A stretch of DNA of 64,000 nt from Erythroxylum novogranatense (GCA_029891385.1 CM057228.1:85114964-85178963), one strand, 5' to 3'; shown: positions 20,722 through 33,725, counted from the stretch's first letter. Translations and numbers: made by a program. Notes: generated by a model not told the origin, from the sequence alone.

Positions 20722-22934
20722 TGTTGGGCCCGGGCCCTAGATCCCTATTCCCGAGGCGGCCCTTCAGGTTGCGCCGACGACGGCACCCCATAACTTCGGA
20801 CCCGATCCCAACATCCATACAGATACACAATTCGATTCACACATATACTCATACATGCAATTTCACACACATTAAAACATAATTAAACATCCCATAAAGC
20901 AAGGGGCTTCATATCATAACAATCCAAAGGAAATGCAGCAACTATTCTCAGATATAGCATAATACAAAATAGAACTTAAATTCAAAAGACATGACTATGC
21001 TCCATGATGAAATGCTGGCGGGCTAACCAAAGTACTAACTTAATACAAGGCTCCTAACTAGCTTGAAGTTTCCGATGCCTTGCACGGTCGACAATCGTCT
21101 CGATCTACACCTGAGGAGGGGAGAGTAATGGGGTGAGCTGCGAAGCTCAGTGGCATATACGTTTATAACCATTGGCAACGAGCCATACAATCAAGCATAT
21201 ATATTTATACAAGCATATAACAAATCATCAATCCAGCACGATACAATCGTCGCATCACAATTCATGCCATATGATTACACAATATAACGATTTAACATGT
21301 GTCATGCTCAACAAATCAACCGTGTATGCACAAACAATTGGCTCGAGAGTTCTGTAAAACGATCCGGATAAACCGAAGTTAAATCCGTAAACTATCCGAG
21401 TCTGATTTCTCAAGGATCTCGTTGCCTCAAGCGGGCAGCTGGGAGAAGGCTTTATGTCAACATGCACGTGACTCCATCCGTAATTCTCTTACCCAAACAA
21501 AACACATAATCCATTCGTTTCATGTTCAAAACATTTTATCAAAGCTTTCATTCTTTCCATTCTTGCAAAATGCCATAAGGCCGATCAAAGCCATGCATAA
21601 TCATAGTCATAATGCAAGTTCGATATTTCTCATATAATTTAACACAAACAATGTCACATAATGCAAGCAAGCATACACAAGGCAATTTGCCCGTACACAC
21701 AATAACCATAAACATATTACCCACCTAATATCGCTCGAGTATCCGACTCACTGGCGTCCTTCCTTTTGCGATTGGGTCAAATCAACTTGGTTCCCTATAA
21801 GCAACCAAGTTCTCATTCAATTAACATTCAAAGGAAAATATTCCATAAAGCTTGACAAACAAAAGTAAAGCACTAAAAGTCTCCATCCGACTTCCATCTA
21901 AATTCTGAATCCTTACAGGCTAATTCCGAACTTCTTTTCTTCATACAACTTGTAGCTCTTTATTCCTAGATCACAACGAATCCAAAATCACCTCATTTGG
22001 ACATTTATAGCGAAAGATATACCCAAAATACCAAACTTCATCTTTGATGGAACGAGGCGCTTCGTCGCATGACGTAGGACGTCATAATGACGAAGACTTA
22101 TTTCGCCATGACGAAAGCCATGTTCGTTGCGGCGAACAGCTCGCGCTCGCCACGGCGAAGACCACGCGCGAGCGGCGAAGACCACGCCTTCGCACGTCGC
22201 GGCGAATAAACATTAATTCGTCACGACGTTGCTTCCCTTTCTCGCACGCCGCGACGTGTTCATACGCACGTCGTGACGTGCGGGTCTGGAGAACGACTCC
22301 GAAACCCGATTTCCAGCATTTTCTCACTTCAATCCTTTCCCTTTTTCAGATGCAACAAATCTAAACCTTAGATCAATACTTATACTACATTTATAACCCA
22401 TTAACAACTCAAAATCAGTCATAAACACATCAACCCACGAAATCTTACCCTAAAACCCTAAAACCACCGATTCTGTCACATTTAACATTCTCTAGGTTTA
22501 AATCTACCCATAACGAGATTAACACAAGCAGAACTTACTTGAAAATCACGTTAAACTATCGAAAATCTTCAATGGTCGAAGTCTCTCTTCTCCTCTCTTC
22601 CTCCTTCACGATGGCGCTTCTCCTTCTTTCTCTTCTCCTTTCCTTTCTATCTTTCTTCTCTTTTCTTTAACTCTTTCTAATTTCCTACTTAAGTCAAATG
22701 AAGCATAAAGACCATTATACCCTTCCTTTCAAAGCTTAAATTTATCTAACTCAAGCAATCTTCCCATAATGTCCTCATAAACTTTTACCCATTAATTCTC
22801 ATCAAAACCACATTAAACTCGATTAATTCTCAATTAGCCACTAACACTCCCAATTTAAATCAAACTAAAGCATAATCACATACTTAACACAATTCAGGCT
22901 TAATGATATCATAAAAAAAATTCGGGGTCTAACA
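20722..22934 (-). repeat. E1 5' LTR
   Basis: Partner of the left LTR. In sense order: start 22934; donor-like GTAAGTTC (GT at 22538-22537); CG-rich palindromes about 22290-22050; conserved two-box element near 21431-21470; hairpin TGAGCT-TCGC-AGCTCA (21134-21149); pyrimidine tract CCCCTCCTC; acceptor-like CAG (AG at 21112-21111); end GGGCCCAACA. The putative leader intron would be 22538 to 21111, about 1.43 kb. Confidence 0.93.
22050..22290. repeat. CG-rich palindrome array in E1 5' LTR
   Basis: Same position and character as the array in the 3' LTR, but noticeably more diverged from it than the surrounding LTR, with different CG sites lost. Confidence 0.7.
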
Positions 22935-22939
22935 ATTAA

Positions 22940-24769
22940 TTAAAGAAATAGGAAAGAAAGATGAGCCCATCTTCTCACGTTTACGGTAATGGTAATTGTG
23001 ATGGTTACTCTTTGTGTCAATGCCATAAAGCCAAGTTGTCAATGCGTTGGCTTTAATTATTTGGTCAGAAATGAATTGTTTGGTTCTATTTTAGTGAACA
23101 TTTTACTTTTTTCCTTGCAACGAAAATTTTCAATTTTTTTAATATTTTAAAAACTGAACTGAAACATTTTAAAGATTCGATTAGTATTACACTATTATAA
23201 AATCGGTTAAATATTAAATACAATTGAAGAATTTAAAATATAGTTAAGAGAAACTGTTTTATTCATCAAAATTAAATTAAAAGATTATTAATTTAATTAA
23301 AATTGATTAATTTTAACAATAAGGATTATTATTTATTAAAGTAAATTGAATCGAACAAGAAAAGTTGATCTTATTTCTTATTTATTATATACTAGTTTAA
23401 TAGCAGGTTAATGTCAATTAAACCTTTAAACCTTAAACTTTTACCAATTCAATATCCAATCTAGTTTTTAAAATTGAATTTAACCAAGTTCTAAACATAA
23501 ATTTAAAAGTCTTTTAAATTCAAAATTCAATTTCAAAATTAAAATGATTATTTTCTTAATTTGATTAAGATTATTTATTATATTGATTCCTAATAAGATT
23601 TTAAAAGTTATTTTAGAATTAAAATTAAATATATTTCAATTAAATTGAAATTAATTAATTAGACTCCTTACATTAAGAAAAATATATTCTAAGTGATTAA
23701 AAAGGTGCTTATTTATAATATTTATTTATTTTTACTTGATAAAAATAAAATAAAATAAAATATTTATTTAGAGAATTATCATTATATTTATCTAGAAATA
23801 ATTTATTTATTTATGAATATTTAATTTTGATTTATTAGAAAAGATATCTTTATTGATTAAATTTGAAAATTTTGTCATATATTATTGAGAAATTTGAGTT
23901 TTAATAATGTTAATAATTAAATTTCTTATTTATTAAAAATATTTTATAATTAATTTAAAAATAATATCTGAATAAATAATATAAATAACTTTCCTAATTA
24001 AATTTGAAAGTAGTTCCTTAGTTTCAAAAGTAGCTTCTTATAATATTAGAAAATAATTTTCTAATTAAGTAAAAATATATCTAGTTAGATTAAAATAATC
24101 TGCTAATTGTATTAGAATTTTTGTTGAATTTTGAAAATTGAGTTTTAAATTATAATAAGTAAGAAAAATAATATATTGAAAATATTTTAATTAATTTTGA
24201 TAAAGGAGTCAAGATAATTAGAAATAAATTTCAGTTAAATTTAAGTTATTTTCCAAATTAAATTAAATTCTATTTGGAATATGAATTTAATTTATTTAGG
24301 AATCAATAGTTATAATCTAATTTAATTATCCAAATACTTAAAAAATATTATTTTAGATTATGAAGATCAATAACTAGAATCAAATAAAGCTTGATATTTC
24401 GTACATGTAATTTGATTATATTCATGGGAAATTGCAAAATTTATTTACTGAGCAATTTTGTATTTGGAGAATACGATTATATCCCTTATTAAATTATTAA
24501 GTACACAGTGAAAACATGATTGTTCTCTTCCGTTGTTATAATAATAAGCCATAGTTCTATTTATTATTGGGCTTGTTAAACAAACTCAAAGCTGCTTTAA
24601 TACAAATATGTTTAGTCTTATAACAGTGGGTCTTATTTAACTAAAATTGTGTAATCTGAACGAGCAAATTCATGATCATATGAATTTAAAGGAAAAGTTA
24701 GTAATAACACATAAGATATGTTTTGACAAGTGTTGTCATCTAATATATCTAAGAGTCACATGAGAAGTA
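22940..24769. other. AT-rich intergenic DNA
   Basis: Extremely AT-rich with short A and T runs. No ORF above noise, no element terminus and no RNA gene recognised. Probably old decayed intergenic sequence. Confidence 0.6.
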
Positions 24770-24893
24770 ATTGGTAATTTCAAGTTTCATCTAAAGTGTT
24801 CAGGGCTTAAACTCTCTCACCTCATGTTTGCAGATGATCTCACATTATTTTGCACAACAAACAGTGCCTTCATTCACATCTTGATGCATTCTT

Positions 24894-26603
24894 TGTTAGA
24901 GAAGTGTCCTAAAGGCAATCATCTTGAGCACTTATTGTACAAATCTTTTTTATTAATAAAAAGGATTTTTCGTTAATTTGTGTTCATGTTCCTTATGAAT
25001 TGAAAGTGATCTTAAATTGAATTAATGAAGTCTTTAATACATTACATAGCATGAAGGAAATCATGATGAGATCATGATAATAAGATTCTTATCATGTGTA
25101 ATTATGTTAGTATCTAAATTATCCCCAATCATAGGATTAACGAGACGAGACATTATTAATCTAGATAGACTAACACATGTTATACTCCTTGCTTAGATCA
25201 ATCAGTTAATCTCATAAGCTGTAAGCATGAGTTATTTAGAGTTAACATGCGGATATTTGCTAAGAGTAGTAAGTACATTGGATGACCTGCCATGAGACAT
25301 TCACATGGATAATTTATTTTAGTATCAATGATAGTCTCATCATAGCAGTGATGCAAATATCCTTGGACTTAAGATGCTCAAAGATATCTTGGATACTAAT
25401 CCTATACTTTGATTCCATTCCTCGTTGCCTCTTAGAGGTCACTCATAAGGAGGTGATTAGGTATACCATGAGGTATTCGAAGGTAATTGAGTAGCTAATG
25501 AAGGATTCACCACTCCTGATAAAAGGAGATGATACCCACGACCTCTTGTCGGGTTCATTACTCAGGAATCTCTAGCTAGAGTGAAAATTTCATAAAGATA
25601 GTCTTCAGTAACATCTAATTGAGTAATGAGCCTCGAGGACAAGAACTAAAATGACTTGGGCTAGGAGTGACGTAGTCAGTCTAGTGGGGGTGGACACTAT
25701 AACCATACTCTAAACCAAGTGGGGTATAGATGGTGAAAGGATGAATTGCATGGGAACATTGTCTATAGAAGGGTTTGTAGTCAAACCACTGACTTTCTGG
25801 TCAATTGGTGGTCATAATATGTTGCTAGATACCGATTATGACTTGCTTGAATTAAGTGTTAATTCAAGTGATCAAAATAACCGAGAACCTAATGGGTCAC
25901 ACGCATTGAAGATGCGAAGAATGAGTAAAATGGTTTTGGATGGGGATCCAAGATATGAGAGATGCATGACTAAGCTATACAAGTGTGATAGTTTGGGGTG
26001 ATTTGATTATGAATCATATAACACATGTAAATCTTGCTTATTAGGTAATAAGACAAAATTACCCTTTAATAAGCAAAATGACAAAATTACCCTTTAATAA
26101 GCAAGATGACAAAATTTTCGTTTAAAGAAAGGGTGGAAGTTTAATGCTAAATCAAGTGGGATTAAAAACCACTTAACTACCACTAACTCTCCATTGATGT
26201 TGGGGGTTAGAGGAAGGACAAAGGGTGTAAGAAACATCAAATTTCGTGCAAGTATTGTGTGAAAACAAGAGTTTTTTTTGGTGAAGTGTTCAACATCGTC
26301 TCTCACTCTCTACAAAAGACACTTTGTATATGTTCTAGCCAATTTTGCTAAGAGCTTTTTGGCTTTGCTCTTTACGTGGATATCATTAAAGATGTCCTCT
26401 TTTGGTTGTTGTGATTTACGACAACCTAAAGAGGTGAAGATAATGAAGAACAAAGGAGATTGTAAGGTACATATCTTAAGTTCATGTTTTGTTAAAGTTA
26501 CATCTAATGGCACTTGAAAGTTCTTGGCCTTTTGGGTTTTGTTTTATATTTCCACGATTGTTTTCTATTTTTGATGCATGTGATGCAAGATCAAAACCCA
26601 ACA
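24894..26603 (+). mobile_element. Solo LTR S1, 1.71 kb, in LINE-2
   Basis: It begins TGTTAGAGAAGTGTCC and ends AACCCAACA, flanked by TTCTT (24889-24893 and 26604-26608). No internal coding region and no second copy in the window, hence a solo LTR; orientation is assumed from the TGTTAG start and is uncertain. Open frames inside (for example 25741-26001) resemble no protein I know. Its sequence differs from the LTRs of E1, E3 and E4, and I cannot assign a clade. Confidence 0.8.
26052..26118 (+). repeat. 28-bp tandem repeat in solo LTR S1
   Basis: GACAAAATTACCCTTTAATA begins at 26052 and again at 26080, with a truncated third copy at 26108. The period is exactly 28 bp, about 2.4 copies. Confidence 0.85.
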
Positions 26604-28439
26604 TTCTTTGGGGTTGTTCTTGAAGTAGTCCAAGCATAAGACAAATAATGAGAAAGTAGTATATGTATTTTAGCAGATGTTAGAAATTTTGAGGAGCTTA
26701 GCAGTGCAAATGGATTAAACATCCATCCTGCTCTTCCTAAAAACCTTAAGGTGACTATATCCTCTTTAAAGTTGAAGTATGCAGATTGTATACCACTTCT
26801 GGAACGAATCAAAGCTAGAGTCCATTTTTGGCAAAATCGAATGCTATCCTATGTTGACAGGGTTACTCTTATCATATCAATATTGTGTAGTCTACAAACA
26901 GATTAGCTAACATATATGACTCTACCTAGAAAGATTATAAGAGAGATTGACAGAGTGTTGAAAGCGTTTCTATGGTTGGGCAAAGGTGAGTCAGGGAAAA
27001 GTGCAAAAGTTAAATAAAGAACACTCCTAAAGAAGCAAGGAGGGTTAAGCATCATATCAACCTCATCTATGCAAAAGGTGTTACTGAGTAAAAGAATATG
27101 GAGATTTGTTGTAGACAAGGATGCTCTATGGATAAAATTGGTGTATATGATCCATCTCCACAATCACAACTTCTAGCAAGTTGCTCCTTTCACCCATTTT
27201 CCATGGTTTTTTAATCAATTGTTGCAAATGCGACATTTGCTAGATCCCTATGTCAAACATAGGATCAATAGAGGAGGTAATTCTGAGATTTGGTATGATA
27301 ACTAGATGGAGACCATTCCTCTCATCAACCATATTGCTTTCTCACACTTGAGAAATAGACCACCTCTGGAGACTACAGTAGCTGTTCTCATTCAAGATGG
27401 TGTATGGAAGGAAAACTTTAGGGAATTTTCCTCTTTGCTTGAATACCTTCTCCCATTGGGGGATACCACAGTCGAAGATTCTATTTATTGGGCCCCAAAC
27501 CCATAAGGATAATTTACAAATGAGTCTTGTCATAACATATTCTAGAATGAGAGCATGGTGGTTCCTTGCTACAATTTGTTATGGAAGATCTCTCTATACC
27601 CCAAGGTTTCATTCATTACTTGGTTAGCAATCAAAAATAGGCTCAGTATCAAGAGTAAGTGGTTTAATACAACTGATACTAGTTATGTTCTTTGCCACAG
27701 TGCAGATTAGGATTGCAATCATTTGTTTTTTACTTATGCATTTTCTAAATCCATATGGAGCAGAATCCAATACACGGTGGATGCGGTGAACAACACTTGT
27801 GAATGAGAGCCTACATTAAGGTGATTTATCTTTTATTCTAAAATAGGTAAGGAGAATGTTATCCTTGTCAAGGTCGCTTTTAACTGTTGGACCCTGATTT
27901 TTTTTATGATGTCATTAGGCATGAATTGTGTTAATTGTATGATTATTGCTTAGTTTGATTAAATTATGAGTATTAGTGGATAATTGAGCTTAATTGCTTG
28001 GCTTGGAGGGGTAAAATGGTCTTTACCCATCCCTTTAGATATAAGTGAAAGAATTAGAAGGAGAAGAGAAAGAAAGTAGAAGAGGAAACAAGGAAAGTGT
28101 CGTAGGTGAAGAAGAAAAAGAGAAGAGAAATAGGGCTTTGCGATTCTTGAGTTTCTCCGACAGATTGGAGCTATTTTCAGGTAAGTTCAGCCTCTTGTAA
28201 TCTTGTTGTAGTGAGATTAAACCTAAAGATAGGTTGAATGTGTGAGAATCGGTGGTTTAGGGTTTTTCGGAAAAACCTAAGTGAAATCCTTGGGTTGGGG
28301 AGTTTGTGGCTGATTTTAGGGTTCGATTGAGTTAGAAATGTAGTTTGAGACTTGAATCAAGGTTAGATATGTTGCATTGGTGTTTGAGGAAGGATGGAAG
28401 TGTGAAAATACAGAAAAGTTGGGTTCGGAGTCGTTCTCC

Positions 28440-28640
28440 AGGCCCGTACGTCTCGACGTGCGTATGAACACGCCGCGACGAGCGAAAATTTAATTCGTTG
28501 CGACGTGCGGGGAAGGGTTCGTCACGACGTGCGGGAAAGGGTTCGTCGTGACGTGCGAACCTATGTTCGCCACGACGTGCGTGTACGCCGCGGCGCACAC
28601 TTGTGTGCTCGCTGCTTCGAGCACGGGCGTTCGCCGCGGG
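28440..28640. repeat. CG-rich palindrome array in E3 5' LTR
   Basis: Repeated CGACGTGCG words joined to TTCGTCGCGACG-like words, about every 25-30 bp, in an AT-rich LTR. The 3' LTR has the same array at 38890-39090, with different lost CG sites. Confidence 0.75.
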
Positions 28641-29599
28641 GAGCCCCTGTTTCCAGCAGCGATGAGTTTTGGTAATTTGAGTATATCTTGGGCTCTAGAT
28701 GTCCAATTGAGGTGATTTTGGATTCGTTGTGAACTAGAAAGAAAGGGCTACAAGTTTTACGAAGAAGGGAAGTTTGGAATTGGCATCTTAGGATTCAGGA
28801 ACTTAGGTTGAAAGTCGGATGTAGACTTTTAGTGCTTTACTTTTGATTTTCAAGCTTATAAATATTTCTTTTGGAATGTTAATTGAATGGGAACTTGGTT
28901 TATTATAGGAAACCAAGCCGACCTGATTCCATCGCAAGAGGAAGGACAGTAGTGAGTCGGATACTCAAGCGATATTAGGTGGGTAATATAATTATAGTTA
29001 TTGTGTGATTAGGCAAATTCTTGCCTATGTGTGACTATATGTTATGTGTAAGTATGATGAGATGCATGATATTTTTGATCGAATAGGTGGTTAATTGTAC
29101 ATGAATTGTTATAAGATTGGAATGATTTTGTTTTCGTATACTTTGAAAGAAGCATGAGAATTGATCGAACCATATTTTGATTTTGAGCATGTTATGTCTC
29201 GACTTCGGTCATGGCATTTTGAATAAATGAAAGCTTGAAAGCATATCATCTGATAAAATGATTCTGAGCATGATTATGTGCTTTTGTTTGGGAGATAGTG
29301 GAACCATTTCGTTCGTCACGTGCACGTTGACAAGAGCCTTCTCCCTGCTGCCCGCTTGTGGCTTATGAGCTCCGAATGGACTCATTTTGTTCAGGGTGTA
29401 AACTTCGGTTTCTCCCTTTTGTTTCCATGGAACCCTCAAGCCATATGATGTGCATTGCATATTTGATCTGTTCTTTATGAAGCATATTTGTGACATGTTC
29501 TATAACTTGGGTTAATTATGTTGAATGCGTAAGTGCTAGAATTGTTGCATGTATTTATATATACTATATATGTACATACATGTTGGGACCCGATCCGGA

Positions 29600-29970
29600 A
29601 ACCGGATCCCAACCAGAAAACGAAAAGGCAGAAACGAACGACATAACGAAAAGCGAAGCACAATTTGAAGCGGCGGCGAAAATACAAAGCAGCGGAACGA
29701 AATGCAAAGCGAAACCAAAGACGAAAACAAAAACAGATCGGATAGCAAAGCGGATCGAATCGAACAAATCGAAATAAATGAGACACCAAAAAAAATCGAA
29801 AGCGAAGCGAATACTCGAATCGAAATGGAATATCGGAAGTATCGAATGTGAAACAAAGTACGAATACCAAAATACGGAAACAAAATACAAATCGGATTAA
29901 TCAAACCATATGGCGGAGACAAATCAAAGCAGAACATATCCGACATCCGAGAACAATTATCGAAGAAAGA
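29600..29970. repeat. CGAA/TTCG-rich low-complexity block in S2
   Basis: About 370 bp in which one strand is almost only A, G and C with CGAA and CGAAA at short irregular intervals. Phe/Ser/Arg-rich open frames appear in several frames on the complementary strand; they are products of composition. Confidence 0.7.
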
Positions 29971-30831
29971 CGATCGTGTTGGGAACCTAGACTATCCAAA
30001 TCCAGTATAATTTTTTTTTCTTTTTCTTATATCCGTTTTTACTCAAACTCATGCAAGTCATATAATTTCCCTTAATTCTTATTTATGTTTCTTTTTCAAC
30101 TTATTATCTAACGAAATTTCGGCAGCATAACGGCTGCCTTTAACCTAACCCAAACCTGCAAAGTATCAAAATACACTTCTAAAACATATCTCAATCAATC
30201 ATGCAATCATCAAATCCACCAGACCCTCCGTCCGGGATCTCAGCAGAAACAAACGCAATCTTAGTTCTAAACACTTCAATCATTCTCATATATAACCATA
30301 ACCCATCATCACACACAACTTTGAACCTCAACTCAACATATAAATCCATAATTTACTTACATCATCCGATTTCATAATCATTTATAAATTCAATCATACA
30401 CAATTTTATCCTCTCATACATCAAAAGAAACTTACAACACATTATGGCAACTCAAGCCATATACTCATACCAATAATCCGAAATACATAAAACACAAAAT
30501 AAACGAAATCGGACATAAGTCTTGACTTTCTTCCATCTAATCTCCTGCTCGAAAACCTGGAGATGGGGATGAAAGGGGGGTGAGCTCGGAAGCTCGTGGG
30601 TAACATATTTATGAATTGAACAATAAGTGGAAAATCATTTTCAAGACTTTTTTTTTCATTTTTAAACATTTCACAGTAGAAACTCTTCAAAGCTTATTTC
30701 TCGAATCTTTCACTTTTCAAACCATTCAATTCTTTCATATTTCATGATCAAATACAAAACATGAATGCACCACACTTAGAAACGAAACAAAAGCACATAA
30801 CACATCAAATGGTCTAGTTTGGTCTAAAACA

Positions 30832-30930
30832 GAACGTACTACACATTCCCGCATAGCGGTCCTGTACAGCCGTGAACAGAACGTACTACACTTTTCCGCA
30901 TAACGGTTAAGTGTAGCCGTGAAGGGAGTC
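30832..30930 (-). repeat. Direct repeat in S2 shared with solo LTR S3
   Basis: CAGAACGTACTACAC followed by TTCCCGCATAGCGG-like sequence occurs twice (about 30832 and 30879). S3 has CAGAACGTATTACACA at about 61892 in the same place relative to its two-box element, so this is a shared LTR motif. Confidence 0.7.
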
Positions 30931-33058
30931 CGAAATCGGAGCTACATGCCACTAGCGGGCAGCCGGGAGAAGGCTATAAAACTATACAAGTGCGCACTCA
31001 TCCCACATGTGGGACTTGACCAAACCCACATAAACACACAATTGAAAACGAAATTTCAAATTGCCCGAAGGCACATTTCGAAATCTTGATTTTCACAATC
31101 TTTATATCATAACATCAAAACGTGTCAAAAAGCTTGACACATACACATTCCACATAAATTCATGTAACACATCTAATGCAATTCACATCATCAATTTGAT
31201 TACGAACCAATCAAATTCACAATAATGTATGCAATAACTTCTTTTAATCGTTAAAAAAATCGAACTTATTCAGATTCACATTTTCAAATCATTCATATAA
31301 TTCAAACTGCATTTTCATAAAACTTGTTCCGAAAACCCATTTTTCAAACATTTCCATAAACAATAATTTATCAAAAACGTTGCTTCTTAAATTTTCAAAT
31401 ATTCATGTTTAGCTTAAAATTCAATAAATAAACATACTACCTACCTCGAATTGATGCCAGAAACTTGTTCCTAGTTCCAATTTGATCCTTGCTTCTTTCC
31501 TTCTTTCAATTAAAATTGACCTAAGCCATAATCATCTAAATTCAACATCATAAATTACGACATTTTCAAAATTAACTATAGGAAACCCAAATTCATCACT
31601 TTTCTAAGCTATTTAAATCACCAATTTCGAAATTTTCCAAATTTCACAATTGACCTAAACCAATTCACCCAAATTAAACATCATAAAAGTCATAATTTCT
31701 CAAATTGAACTTAACAAACACTAATTCCACACACTTTCAAACTATCTAAATCATCAATTTCAAAAACCCCCAAATTTCAAAATTGGGCATAAACTCCCAA
31801 TTAATTTCCAACTAAAATTAAACCTATAATACTTAGCAATCATCAAAATTGATTTCATACTCCACAAACCCATACCATTGTCCATGATTCTAAACAAAAA
31901 ATCAAGAAAAACTCAAAAATCAAAATTTTCTCTTACCTCTTTCTCCTTAAATTTTCAGATTTCTTGGTTTTGCAAGCAAGCTTTCTCCTTCTCCCTTCTT
32001 TTCTATCTAGAAATCACGAAAATATCATGGTTGAAACCCCATAAAATTCAAAATCTCCAAGCTTTTTCTCTCTTCTCTTCCTCCTTCTTCATGGCCGAAC
32101 CTTCACCCTTTCTCTTCTCTCTTTTATTTCTTTCAAACTTTTGGGCAAAAATCGTGTTTCCACATGTTATAAACGACAGCCTCTAGCCTTTCCCCTTTAA
32201 TGAATGTAAAAAGACCCCCATGTCCCTTCTTATTAGCCTTCTTATCTATCTCTTTAAGTGATATACCCAATATGCCCCTAACTTTTACTTTTAGTCATGC
32301 TTACTTACGGGTCTGATTCGCACTATCAATTTGAAGGAATTTATCAAAACTTCCTTCTATAAAAATGTTCCTCTATGTCTTAATTTCATAATGCCACAAG
32401 AATCATCCAATTCGGAGCACTACATCAAAAGTTATGCGCAAAACATTTCGGGTATGTTCATGTTCTAACACATTTTCCAGCACGTTATTTCCATCCAAAA
32501 ATTAACATTCTTAATCTCAAAATTGACATTCGATGTCTTCATAACAATTATAGCCTTATGTCTCTAGTTTAATTCAAAATAAGAATCGCCTCATTTCAAT
32601 TTCCAGATCAAAAGTTATGCTCAAAATACTCTCAGATATTCCTAATCCAAAAACCGCACTCTAATTCGAACTTCCATTTATAATTTGAAGGTCTTAGGGG
32701 CAAAATTGACATTTACTTTCTTCATATGACTTGTAGCCCCATGTCTTAATTTTATTTCTCCTCAAGAATCACTTTAATCGGATCTCTAAAGATCTCGAAT
32801 TTTTCAAAATACTGAACTGTGTTCGAAAAATTTCCCGACTCATTTTGATTAAATTAATCATTCTTAATTTAATATCATAAAATTCACAAAATTTTCTATA
32901 AAAATGAAATTCATTGTCTTAGGAATCCAACGCTTCGAAAACCAACTTAATAAGATGTCAAACAAAAAAGTTATAAGCGTAGGTGAGATTCGAAGATTAG
33001 GCGTGGGCACGCCTAAGGATATAATCTAGAGCTGTAGAAAATTTCAGAATTTTCAAAT

Positions 33059-33725
33059 CATATCTTTTGCTCCCGAACTCCAAAATTAACAAATTTGGTC
33101 TCTATGGAAAACTTTAAGGAAGATCTACAACTTTCATGCAGAACTCAAAAATCAATTTCATCTCTAAAGGGGTCAAAAATTCAGTCAAAAGTACTGCCCC
33201 AATTTAATATATCCCTAAACAAATGCCAACTTTGAAAATTCATATCTTTCAACTCCAAATTCCGAACACCTCATATTTTATATCACTACGAAGATCATAA
33301 AGTCACCTACAACTTTCATGGAGGAAATAAAAATCAATTTGACTCCTAAGGGAGGCCATTTTCCGGTCAAAGATTCTGTCCTCTAATATTCATGCTAAAA
33401 CCATAACATAAACTTGTAAAAATCATAACTTATTATTCCTTAATCGAAAAATTATATACTTTATATCGAAATAAAGATCAAATCACAATCTTCAACTTTC
33501 ATGAAGAACTTCAAGGCTCAATTTACCTCTAACTATGTAAATTTTTCAGCCAAAGCTTCAGCCATAGTAAAAGTCAACCCTAACATACTTAAACTTTGAC
33601 TGATCATACTTTCACTCCCGATATCGAAAAATTACAAACTTTATGGCTACAGAAAGCTCTTAACATAATCTACAAGTTTCATGTAGACCATTATCTCAAA
33701 TTTTGCCTAAATCAAAAGTCAACCC
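33059..33725. repeat. Tandem module of about 182 bp in S2, four diverged units
   Basis: Units begin CATATCTTTT, CATATCTTTC, CATAACTTAT and CATACTTTCA at 33059, 33240, 33424 and 33605. Each continues with a 'lactccga'-type block, ATCTACAAGTTTCATG, AAAATCAATTT and a GTCAAAG end. Similar modules in the opposite orientation lie at about 32335-32820, on the other side of the palindrome at about 33000. Confidence 0.75.

Larger units (their letters stand above)
13853..22934 (-). mobile_element. E1: Ty3/gypsy chromovirus-type LTR retrotransposon, 9.08 kb
   Basis: Two LTRs of about 2.21 kb with TG...CA ends bound a gag-pol interior on the minus strand. The 5-bp target duplication ATTAA (13848-13852 and 22935-22939) is exact. 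The primer site resembles initiator-Met tRNA and a purine tract abuts the 3' LTR. Domain order protease, RT, RNase H, integrase places it in Ty3/gypsy, and its close relation to E3, which has a chromodomain, points to a Tekay/Del-like chromovirus; the clade is my inference. The E1 chromodomain has been lost. The two LTRs are easily aligned along their whole length, so the insertion is not ancient. Confidence 0.95.
24770..27884 (+). pseudogene. LINE-2 reverse transcriptase remnant (interrupted at 24894-26603)
   Basis: The first piece reads SGLKLSHLMFADDLTLFC, with FADD at 24827-24838. After the solo LTR, one frame continues from about 26700: LKYADCIPLLERIKARVHFW, SYVDRVTLI, then LPRKIIREIDRVLKAFLWLG and KKQGGLSIIS up to 27175, with TAG/TAA codons between. 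This is the thumb and connection region of plant LINE RTs. A zf-RVT-like region follows to about 27790. Stops are frequent and no RNase H domain was seen. Confidence 0.78.

Noticed and set aside
25741..26001. Open frame of 86 codons in solo LTR S1
   Set aside because: No known domain, inside an LTR bounded by a target duplication, next to a tandem repeat.
29475..29946. Three Phe/Ser/Arg-rich open frames of 108-136 codons on the minus strand
   Set aside because: They arise from the CGAA/TTCG low-complexity block in several frames together; composition alone explains them.
31878..32186. Open frame of 102 codons in S2
   Set aside because: Phe/Ser/Leu-rich antisense reading of the purine-rich leader shared by all these LTRs.
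33059..33725. CRISPR-like array or satellite
   Set aside because: Units are about 182 bp, diverged, without alternating repeat and spacer structure, and confined to an LTR; there are only four.
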